A DNA stretch of 64,000 nt from Acidaminococcus hominis. GTDB taxonomy: Bacteria; Bacillota; Negativicutes; Acidaminococcales; Acidaminococcaceae. Where the stretch lies: assembly GCF_021044795.1 (NCBI RefSeq), contig NZ_JAJNOP010000005.1; one strand, written 5' to 3'. Within the stretch, counting starts at the first letter, position 1; each line of letters begins with the position of its first letter. Of this stretch, positions 57,965 through 64,000 are shown piece after piece. Both the position numbers and the translations under genes were made by a program. The notes under the pieces are model-generated. The model had not been told where the DNA came from. It saw only the letters and a list, made by a program, of their open reading frames with translations, and ran no database searches.

Positions 57965-59302
57965 ATGGATTATCTGGGTCTTTTGGAACAATGGGCGGCG
58001 GTCCAACCGGAGCGCCCCTTTCTGATTACGGCAAAGGCCAGTTATACGTATCAGGAGATTTTGGAGCGGGCGAAAGACTATGCCAGAACCCTGGCGGCTT
58101 TCCAACCGGAACACCGGCCCCTGCTGATCCTGCGGAAAACGGCCCTGGAGCAGCTGATTTGCTTTCTGGGAGCGGAAAAGGCGGGCTGCGTACCCGTTTT
58201 GGCCCATCCAGATTTAAAGCCTGCTGCTGCCCGGGAATTTATGGTGAGGAGAAACATTCCCTACGGGGATCTTTTGGGAGAAAAGGTCCAATTTGCCCCT
58301 CAGGGGGACCCCCAGCCTGAGCCGGTGTGCATGGGCGTCCTGAGTTCCGGCTCCACCGGCCTGCCCAAGCTGATGTTCCGGCGCTACGCAAGCTGGGCCG
58401 GCTTTTTTACTGAGCAGAACAAAAAGTTCCAGGTAACTGGGAATACTGTAGGCTTTACGGAAGGCAGCATGAGCTTTACGGGAAACCTCAGCGTCTGGGC
58501 TTCCCTGCTGTATGCAGGAGCGTCCCTGGTGCTGTCGGATACCCTTTACAGCCGCACCTGGCTCCGGGAAATTGGCCAGTTCCAGGTGACCCTCTTGTAC
58601 CTGGTGCCGGTGAAGCTGAAGCTGCTGCTGCGGGCGGCCCAGGGGCAATACCCCTCGGTAACGGCCATTATGGCCGGGTCCCAGCTTTTGGCGCCGGAAA
58701 CAGCGGATCAGCTGAAGACCCATTTTCCCCACAGCCAGATTTACCTGTACTACGGAGCCAGCGAGCTGAACTATATTACCTGGCTCACCTACGAAGAACT
58801 CCAGCAGCACCCCCTGAGCGTAGGGCGCCCCTGTCCGGGGGTGAAGGTTTCCGTTTTGGACGGGAAAATCTACGTGGATACCCCTTACCATGTGGAAGGG
58901 GTGACCTGCCCCTTTACTTTGGAGGACCGGGGCTATTTTGATGCGGACGGCTACCTGACTTTTTTGGGCCGGGACGGCCGGGTAATCAACAAGGGCGGCC
59001 TGACCCTGTCCTGCACCCATGTGGAGCAGGCGATTCTTTCGGTTGCCGGGGTAGCCGATGCGGTGGTACTGCCCGTGGAGGAGGCGGCCCGGGGAGAGAA
59101 CCTGGGAGCCTGCGTTATCCTGCAGGACCTCACCCTGGGGCAGCTGCGTAAAAAACTGAAAGACCTGCTGCTGCCCGGCGAAATCCCCGGCTATTGGCTG
59201 GAACTGGACGCCCTGCCCCTAACGGGAGCCGGCAAGGTGGACAGCAGGAAGCTCAGCCAAAAGCTTCAGGCTTTGGCCCAAAATAGCCGCAAGAGCCTTT
59301 AA
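57965..59302 (+). CDS. AMP-dependent acyl-CoA ligase (YhfT/VraA type)
   Basis: A 445-residue ANL-superfamily ligase, shorter than full-length acyl-CoA synthetases (about 500-600 residues). P-loop GVLSSGSTGLPKLMFR, YGASELNYITWLT (A5), GRDGRVINKGGL (A8) and LPLTGAGKVDSRKL with the catalytic Lys (A10) are present. It would activate a carboxylic acid with ATP and load CoA. AAGGAGG precedes the ATG at 57965. Gene order bioY-thiolase-ligase suggests the substrate is a dicarboxylate or fatty acid on the biotin side. A terminator follows, closing the operon. Confidence 0.85.
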   Translation: MDYLGLLEQWAAVQPERPFLITAKASYTYQEILERAKDYARTLAAFQPEHRPLLILRKTALEQLICFLGAEKAGCVPVLAHPDLKPAAAREFMVRRNIPYGDLLGEKVQFAPQGDPQPEPVCMGVLSSGSTGLPKLMFRRYASWAGFFTEQNKKFQVTGNTVGFTEGSMSFTGNLSVWASLLYAGASLVLSDTLYSRTWLREIGQFQVTLLYLVPVKLKLLLRAAQGQYPSVTAIMAGSQLLAPETADQLKTHFPHSQIYLYYGASELNYITWLTYEELQQHPLSVGRPCPGVKVSVLDGKIYVDTPYHVEGVTCPFTLEDRGYFDADGYLTFLGRDGRVINKGGLTLSCTHVEQAILSVAGVADAVVLPVEEAARGENLGACVILQDLTLGQLRKKLKDLLLPGEIPGYWLELDALPLTGAGKVDSRKLSQKLQALAQNSRKSL

Positions 59303-59331
59303 AAAATGTAAAATAACTGAAAAGACGTTAC

Positions 59332-59371
59332 GAAAACGGTTTTGCTTTCTCAAAGGGCAGAACCGTTTTTT
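59332..59371 (+). terminator. Terminator after the acyl-CoA ligase gene
   Basis: GAAAACGGTTTTGC and GCAGAACCGTTTT arms (59332-59345 and 59357-59369) with one mismatch and a T6 tail that overlaps the next promoter's -35. Confidence 0.82.
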
Positions 59372-59398
59372 GCGTCCCGGACCGTTTTGGTATATACT
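59370..59398 (+). promoter_or_regulatory. Promoter of the beta-helix-like protein gene
   Basis: TTGCGT (59370-59375), 17-bp spacer, TATACT (59393-59398), embedded in the terminator tail; the start codon is 36 bp downstream. Confidence 0.65.
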
Positions 59399-59434
59399 AA
59401 AATAGTACAATTCTAAGATAAAGAAGGGATACTC

Positions 59435-60835
59435 ATGCAAAAGACGAAAATATTGAGCTTGGCCATCCTGGCAGCCCTGCTTTCCAGCCCCTGTGCCTGG
59501 GCCGCAGAACCCACTCCCGCAGCCGCAGAAACGGCCGCTGCCCAGACCGATACAATGACTACTGGCAGCACAGAGGCCGCTGAGGACGAAACCACCGTTT
59601 ACGGCAATGCTTCCGTTCCCATGCCCGACGCCCCTTTGGACCTGGTAGAATTTACGGCAGCCAAAATGGTTTCCGGGGAGAAGGTCACCCTGGCGGACAG
59701 TTACGCTGCCTTGAAAAACGATGAAAATATTGTGCTGGTGAAAAACGGCGCAGACGTTACCCTGTCCCACGGAGCCCTGAACAAAACCGGGAATACCACC
59801 AGTGTCCGGGGCAGCAAGTTTAACGGCCAAAACGCCGGGGTCCTGGCTGCAGATGCCACCCTGGCCCTGGACGGCTGCACTATCCGGACGGAAGCGGACG
59901 GCGCCAACGCCGTATTTGCGGCTGGGCCCAAAGGCGTCATCAAGATTCATGATTCCAATATCCGTACCACGGGGATAAATTCTCGGGGCCTGGATGCCGT
60001 AAAAGGCGCCAGCATTACTGCAGACAACATCAATATTGGCACCACGGGCCTCCGGTCCGCTGCTCTTGCCACCGAGCCGGCAGGGGCCGTGCTGAACGTC
60101 AGCAAGAGCACCGTAAATACCAGCGGCCAGGCCTCGCCCCTGGTGTACTCCAAAGGTGACATTACCCTGGCTGAGGCCAAGGGCGCTGCCGCAGCCAGCC
60201 AGATTGCGGTAGTGGAAGGCGGCAATATTGCCCGGCTGGAATACGTGGACGTGTCCGGTTCCGGCACCCACGGCATTCTGCTGTACCAGAACGGGGTCCG
60301 GGCTGATGGGGCCAATCCCACCCGGCTGTCCGTGAAAAATTCTGCCCTGCGCAGCCTGAAAACTGGCCCCCTGTTCTACGTGACCAATACCCAGGCCCGG
60401 ATCTATTCCGAACTGAACACCCTCCAATACCTGGGCGGGGAACTGATCAAGGTTTCCGCCGGCCAGTGGGGGACGGAAGGGTCCAACGGAGCAGACCTGA
60501 CCTTTATGGCCAACCAACAGGCTCTGTTTGGAAACATCTCCGTGGATAATGCCAGCACCCTGGTATTGGATTTGCAAAACGGCAGCCACTATTCTGGCGC
60601 CATCAACCGGAGCCAGACGGCCAAACGGGTGGACGTCCAATTGGACGCTTCTTCTTCCTGGCAGGTGGCCGGCACCAGCTACATTACCTCTCTCAAGGAT
60701 GCGGACACCACCCTGGCCAACATTAAGGGCAACGGCTTCACCGTTTATTACGACGCAGCCGATGCAGCCAATGCAGCCCTGGGCGGCAAGACCTACGAAC
60801 TGCAAAACGGCGGCTATCTGAAGCCGGTGAAATAA
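59435..60835 (+). CDS. Exported beta-helix-like surface protein
   Basis: A 466-residue exported protein. Signal peptide about residues 1-23 (ILSLAILAALLSSPCAWA). The mature part is rich in Asn, Gly, Ser, Thr and Ala with short repeated strands: DVTLSHGALNKTGNTTSVRG, TLALDGCTIRTEADGANAV, VIKIHDSNIRTTGINSRG, the pattern of right-handed beta-helices found in autotransporter passengers and pectate-lyase-like adhesins. No C-terminal beta-barrel domain and no anchor are seen, so it would be periplasmic or released unless a separate transporter exists. GAAGGG precedes the ATG. It is followed by a SYLF-domain gene after two stem-loops. Confidence 0.72.
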   Translation: MQKTKILSLAILAALLSSPCAWAAEPTPAAAETAAAQTDTMTTGSTEAAEDETTVYGNASVPMPDAPLDLVEFTAAKMVSGEKVTLADSYAALKNDENIVLVKNGADVTLSHGALNKTGNTTSVRGSKFNGQNAGVLAADATLALDGCTIRTEADGANAVFAAGPKGVIKIHDSNIRTTGINSRGLDAVKGASITADNINIGTTGLRSAALATEPAGAVLNVSKSTVNTSGQASPLVYSKGDITLAEAKGAAAASQIAVVEGGNIARLEYVDVSGSGTHGILLYQNGVRADGANPTRLSVKNSALRSLKTGPLFYVTNTQARIYSELNTLQYLGGELIKVSAGQWGTEGSNGADLTFMANQQALFGNISVDNASTLVLDLQNGSHYSGAINRSQTAKRVDVQLDASSSWQVAGTSYITSLKDADTTLANIKGNGFTVYYDAADAANAALGGKTYELQNGGYLKPVK

Positions 60836-60868
60836 GCCTGAGATTCAGGCCTCCGGACCGGGTCCGGA
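60836..60868 (+). other. Two tandem stem-loops between genes
   Basis: GCCTGA/TCAGGC (60836-60841, 60845-60850) and TCCGGAC/GTCCGGA (60852-60858, 60862-60868), both perfect with 3-nt loops, in the 48-bp gap before the SYLF gene. There is no T run, so they are more likely RNA-processing or stability elements than terminators. Confidence 0.6.
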
Positions 60869-60883
60869 AGAAAAGAGGACATC

Positions 60884-61483
60884 ATGAAAAAACTCAGCAG
60901 GATTTTCCTTTGTGTCATCATGGCGCTTTTGGTCTGCCTGCCGGCAGCCTCCGCTTTGGCGGCGCCCAGTGCCAGTGACCTGGCCAGTGAACGGGCGGAG
61001 CTGAGAACCAAAACGTATAAGGCGCTGCTCCAGCTCTATGAAAAGCAGCCCAAATCCCGGGAAGCCATCCAGCATTCCTATGGGTACGCCGTGTTTGTGG
61101 ATACCAGCTACAACCTGGGCCTATTGGGCGGCGGTCACGGCCGGGGCCGGGCCATCAACCAGCACAGCAAACGGGAAGTCTTTATGAAAATGAGCCAGAT
61201 GAAGGTGGGCTTGGGGGTGGGTGTACTCCAGTCCAACATCATCTTCGTCTTTGATACCCCGGAAGCCTTTGATTCCTTTGTGAAGAAGGGCTGGACCTTC
61301 GGCGGACAGGCTGCGGCCGCAGCTCGGGACGGTGTGCACGGGGATTCCCTGGAAGGAGCTTTCCAGGTAGCCCCCGGCATGTGGATGTACCGGGTCAGCA
61401 CCAAGGGCCTGGCAGCCGAACTGGGCATCAACGGCACCCGGTTTACCGTGGATAAAAAGCTCACCGAGCCCAATAATCTTTAA
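60884..61483 (+). CDS. Exported SYLF (YSC84-like) lipid-binding domain protein
   Basis: A 199-residue exported protein with a signal peptide (about residues 1-26; FLCVIMALLVCLPAASALAA). The SYLF domain covers about residues 60-195, seen as SYGYAVFVDTSYNLGLLGGG and HGRGRAINQHSKREVFMKMS, with GLGVGVLQSNIIFVFDT. SYLF domains bind phospholipids; bacterial forms are periplasmic proteins of unknown role. AAAGAGGA precedes the ATG. It is cotranscribed with the beta-helix-like gene upstream and trmO follows after 12 bp. Confidence 0.85.
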   Translation: MKKLSRIFLCVIMALLVCLPAASALAAPSASDLASERAELRTKTYKALLQLYEKQPKSREAIQHSYGYAVFVDTSYNLGLLGGGHGRGRAINQHSKREVFMKMSQMKVGLGVGVLQSNIIFVFDTPEAFDSFVKKGWTFGGQAAAAARDGVHGDSLEGAFQVAPGMWMYRVSTKGLAAELGINGTRFTVDKKLTEPNNL

Positions 61484-61495
61484 GGAGGCAGCCCT

Positions 61496-62179
61496 ATGAG
61501 CGAAACAGGGGAATTGACCCTGCACCCGGTGGCCTGGTACCAGGGGGACCTGAAAGAAAAATTTGGCCTGCCCCGGCAAAGCGGGCTGGTACCCCAGCTT
61601 GCCGGCAAGATTATTATGGCTGAGGGGTTCCGCAGGCCGGAGGCCCTCCGGGGGCTGGAAGGATTTTCCCACCTATGGTTGCTTTGGGGCTTTTCCAAGA
61701 ACCATACCTGGTCCCCTACGGTGCGGCCGCCCCGGCTGGGCGGCAATACCCGGCTGGGGGTCTTTGCCACCCGGTCGCCTTTTCGGCCCAACCCGTTAGG
61801 GCTTTCTCTCGTGGAAATTAGGGAAATCCGGCTAGAGGGTCCCCAGGGTCCGGAAATCTGGGTGGCGGGGGCAGATTTGCTGGATGGCACCCCCATCTAC
61901 GATCTCAAGCCCTACGTGCCCTACGCTGACGCCCGGCCGGAAGCCCGCAGCGGCTTTGCTCCGTCAGCAGATGCCCAGCTTACCGTGGAAGATCCCCAGG
62001 GCCTTCTGGAAGCCCTGCCCCAGACCCAGCAGGAAGCCCTCCGGGGCGTCCTGGCCCAGGATCCCCGGCCCCATTACCAAAAGGACCCGGAGCGGGTCTA
62101 CGGCCTGCGGTTTGACCGGTGGAATGTGAAGTTCCGGGTGGACGGAAATACCCTCTGGGTTGAAAAATTGGAAGAATAA
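61496..62179 (+). CDS. trmO: tRNA-Thr m6t6A37 N6-methyltransferase
   Basis: A 227-residue TrmO (TsaA) protein adding a methyl group to t6A at position 37 of tRNA-Thr. TrmO beta-barrel at about residues 5-145: GLEGFSHLWLLWGFSKNH, GVFATRSPFRPNPLGLSLV and DLLDGTPIYDLKPYVPYAD. The C-terminal part (about 150-225) carries VYGLRFDRWNVKFRV. AAGGAGG precedes the ATG at 61496. It ends in a weak terminator. Confidence 0.95.
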   Translation: MSETGELTLHPVAWYQGDLKEKFGLPRQSGLVPQLAGKIIMAEGFRRPEALRGLEGFSHLWLLWGFSKNHTWSPTVRPPRLGGNTRLGVFATRSPFRPNPLGLSLVEIREIRLEGPQGPEIWVAGADLLDGTPIYDLKPYVPYADARPEARSGFAPSADAQLTVEDPQGLLEALPQTQQEALRGVLAQDPRPHYQKDPERVYGLRFDRWNVKFRVDGNTLWVEKLEE

Positions 62180-62183
62180 GCAG

Positions 62184-62216
62184 AAGGACCTTCGGAAAGT
62201 GCCGGGGGTCCTTTTC
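62184..62216 (+). terminator. Terminator after trmO
   Basis: AAGGACC (62184-62190) and GGTCCTT (62207-62213), with further CCGG-type pairing in the loop and a short T-rich tail. Confidence 0.65.
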
Positions 62217-62240
62217 ATTTTACAGTATCGATAAATTCTC

Positions 62241-62270
62241 TTGCACCAATCCTGATTTTTGTAGTATGAT
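62241..62270 (+). promoter_or_regulatory. Promoter of the exported DUF3298-like protein gene
   Basis: TTGCAC (62241-62246), 18-bp spacer, TATGAT (62265-62270), about 38 bp before the start. Confidence 0.5.
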
Positions 62271-62307
62271 TACATAATGAAACCAAATTTGGAAGGAGCG
62301 TATGCAA

Positions 62308-62931
62308 ATGCTGAAAAAAGCTGTCCTGGCAGCTGCTATGACCCTGTGTCTGGGGATGGCCCTGCCCGCTTTTGCTGAAGTAGAAAGTGTACAAGCCTCG
62401 GTAGGTCTTTTGGATATGACCTGGCCCCAGGTAAAAACCGACAACAAGGCTGCGGACAAAATGGTGAACCAGAACATCAAAGCTTTCATGGACGACTTCC
62501 GCAATGGCTTTGTGGACCGGAAATTTACCGCTGGCAAAACCTGGTATGAAACCAAATTCGAAGATCCCCAGCTGCTTTCCCTGCTGCTGAGCGATGTGCG
62601 CACGGAAGGCTCTGTCTCCACCCAAAGAACCGTAGGCGCTGTCTACGATATGTCCACCGGCGACCGGCTGCCCCTGGCCTCCTTTGTCCGGATTACCCTG
62701 GCTGATATCAACGACCGGCTGAAAACCGGCTTCTACCGGGATGGGGATGTGCATGTGTACCCGGACCATCCGGCAACCCGGATTCCCACAGACTTTTTCC
62801 TGAACCCGGACGGCAGCATCTGCCTGCTGTACCAGACCAATGAAATGGGAAGTCTGCTGGAGGGCAATGTGTACCTGCGGCTGAGCCCTCAGGACATTTC
62901 TGCCCTGAATGCCAAGAATCCTAGAAAATAA
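62308..62931 (+). CDS. Exported DUF3298/RsiV-like protein
   Basis: A 207-residue exported protein with a signal peptide (about residues 1-22; AVLAAAMTLCLGMALPAFA). The mature domain (YDMSTGDRLPLASFVRI, FFLNPDGSICLLYQTNEMGS) resembles DUF3298/PdaC-RsiV-type domains, which bind cell-wall components or lysozyme in other bacteria; this link is by pattern only. Start is taken as ATG 62308, 9 nt after AAGGAG; ATG 62302 is too close. Envelope location; function unknown. Confidence 0.72.
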   Translation: MLKKAVLAAAMTLCLGMALPAFAEVESVQASVGLLDMTWPQVKTDNKAADKMVNQNIKAFMDDFRNGFVDRKFTAGKTWYETKFEDPQLLSLLLSDVRTEGSVSTQRTVGAVYDMSTGDRLPLASFVRITLADINDRLKTGFYRDGDVHVYPDHPATRIPTDFFLNPDGSICLLYQTNEMGSLLEGNVYLRLSPQDISALNAKNPRK

Positions 62932-62946
62932 TCAGAAAAGGACAAT

Positions 62947-64000
62947 ATGCTGCTGAAACAATCAAAAAGCCGCTGGAGGCACAGGCTCAGCTGGGGGACG
63001 GTGTTCCTCTGTCTGGCCGTGCCTCATTTGTCTATGGGGGCGGCAAAACTAGAGGCCCAGCAAACCCTGGACAAGCTCCAGGAAGCCTCCCTTACGGTGC
63101 TGGCTGCCTCCATTTGCGCAGGAACCTACGACAACGGCTCTGAAAAAAGTACGGAAAACCGTTACCTGGCCGATTATGGCTGGGATACCCAATATTACGC
63201 TTTTCAGGACGGCAAGGCCCAGGTGCATTTCACCCTGGCCCGGCATCGGGGCCTGGTGCAGGGCAAGCCTCTGGCCGTGCTGGCCTTCCGGGGCAGCCAA
63301 ACCCAGGGAGACTGGCAGCTGAATCTGAAAACGGATCAGGTGCCCTTTCCTGGGGGGAAGCCGGAAGAACCGGAAACCAAAAATGCTCCTGCCGTCCATC
63401 AGGGTTTCCTTCAATACGCCAGGGCCGCCCTGGACTGTCCAGTGGACCTGGACGGGGACGGCACCCCGGACAATATTCCGGCGTATTTAAAGACCCACCC
63501 GGACCAGCAGCTGCTGCTGACCGGCCACAGCCTGGGCGGCGCCGGTGCTGTGCTGTACGGGGCAGAACTGGTGCAGCAGGGGGCTTCTCCCAGCCAGCTG
63601 CCCATTATTACCTTTGGGGCTCCGGCAGTGGGAAACCCGGCCTTTGCCAAAACCTATGGAAGCAGGCTGGACCTTTTGCGGATCTATACCAGCCTGGACC
63701 CGGTGCCCGGTCTGGTGCAGACCTTCTGCGGAGGGTACCAGCAGTTTGGCTGGGAAAAGGAGTACCGGCTGTCCGGAAACTACACCGATTACCAGCACCC
63801 CATTTCCTATTACCTGGACCTGGCCGTGCGGGATTACCATCAGGTGCGGAAAGAAGCCCTGGACGAAGGGCTTATCCAGCCTTTGCCCAAACGTTCCCTA
63901 AAGGGGAATGGACCCATTGTGGCACTTGCCGTTTTCTGTAGGGACAATGGGGCGGATACCCGTTTTTCTCCCGATCTTAGCCAGTTCCTGCTGGACGAAT
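62947..64000 (+). CDS. Class 3-type lipase, exported; 3' end outside the window
   Basis: The frame stays open to the right edge, so at least 351 residues are seen and the end is missing. An N-terminal hydrophobic segment (about residues 17-33; TVFLCLAVPHLSMGA) suggests export. Lipase features: LAFRGSQTQGDWQLNL (oxyanion region), nucleophile elbow LLLTGHSLGGAGA with serine, FGAPAVGNPAFAKTY, and the acid in SLDPVPGLV. An inserted DLDGDGTPDNIPAY loop resembles a calcium-binding Asp/Gly motif. AAAAGGA precedes the ATG. It is 15 bp after the DUF3298-like gene, so the two may be cotranscribed. Confidence 0.85.
   Translation, partial: MLLKQSKSRWRHRLSWGTVFLCLAVPHLSMGAAKLEAQQTLDKLQEASLTVLAASICAGTYDNGSEKSTENRYLADYGWDTQYYAFQDGKAQVHFTLARHRGLVQGKPLAVLAFRGSQTQGDWQLNLKTDQVPFPGGKPEEPETKNAPAVHQGFLQYARAALDCPVDLDGDGTPDNIPAYLKTHPDQQLLLTGHSLGGAGAVLYGAELVQQGASPSQLPIITFGAPAVGNPAFAKTYGSRLDLLRIYTSLDPVPGLVQTFCGGYQQFGWEKEYRLSGNYTDYQHPISYYLDLAVRDYHQVRKEALDEGLIQPLPKRSLKGNGPIVALAVFCRDNGADTRFSPDLSQFLLDE

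Overview
This 64 kb window looks like a chromosomal segment of an anaerobic member of the Negativicutes (diderm Firmicutes), probably an amino-acid fermenter close to Acidaminococcus or Phascolarctobacterium; the assignment is inference from gene content. The Firmicutes signature is strong: walJ-htrA-rlmH, def-fmt-DUF116-rsmB-rlmN-stp-prkC-rsgA-rpe, a Gram-positive-type LexA box at recA, RNase Y, SAM-I and FMN riboswitches. A long AsmA-like protein argues for an outer membrane, and a Selenomonas-type cysteine phytase fits the same class. Strict anaerobiosis is suggested by the glycyl-radical ribonucleotide reductase NrdDG, hybrid-cluster protein Hcp and a PerR-like repressor. The coding DNA is GC-rich and control regions are AT-rich. 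No rRNA, tRNA, CRISPR array, transposase or prophage gene was seen.

Layout. 0.1-10.7 kb is catabolic: a CoA-transferase-family enzyme, a LysR regulator divergent from a YfcC transporter plus M20 amidohydrolase pair, nrdDG with NrdR-like boxes, and a three-hydrolase operon (M20D amidohydrolase, SGNH esterase, thioesterase). 10.7-16.3 kb holds an NSS amino-acid symporter, small envelope proteins, a HAD phosphatase, a secreted cysteine phytase and an L,D-transpeptidase. 16.3-21.6 kb holds perR, walJ-htrA-rlmH, a DUF362 ferredoxin-like protein and an orphan citrate lyase ligase. 21.7-26.6 kb is riboswitch-controlled metK with priA, then a secreted esterase. 26.6-28.6 kb has an unrecognised 534-residue protein preceded by a multi-hairpin GC-rich segment that no gene explains.

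28.6-38.7 kb is one long co-directional operon with mostly overlapping genes, linking N-formylmethionine handling (def, fmt), ribosome maturation (rsmB, rlmN, rsgA), Ser/Thr phospho-signalling (stp, prkC), rpe and an AsmA-like envelope protein. 38.7-43.3 kb is the FMN-riboswitch riboflavin operon ribD-ribE-ribBA-ribH followed by hslO. 43.3-50.9 kb holds SOS-controlled recA-recX, rny, an HD hydrolase, nucleoside catabolism (udp, deoB), an exported protein and a ZIP metal transporter. 50.9-53.3 kb is a probable nitrosative-stress unit: hcp behind a palindrome near -41, a 53-residue cysteine-rich protein and a DUF488 protein. 53.3-55.4 kb is a minus-strand dicarboxylate/amino-acid symporter with an alpha/beta hydrolase. 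55.6-59.3 kb is a biotin-linked operon (hot-dog protein, bioY, atypical thiolase, acyl-CoA ligase) behind a BirA-like site. 59.4-64 kb is mainly exported proteins (beta-helix-like, SYLF, DUF3298-like, lipase) plus trmO.

The points most worth a second look are the multi-hairpin segment at 28.27-28.41 kb, the unusual translation start of rny, the hcp/mini-protein/DUF488 unit and its operator, the biotin operon with a thiolase lacking its second catalytic cysteine and a hot-dog gene running 209 nt into bioY, and a CoA-transferase-family enzyme with glycine where the catalytic glutamate is expected.
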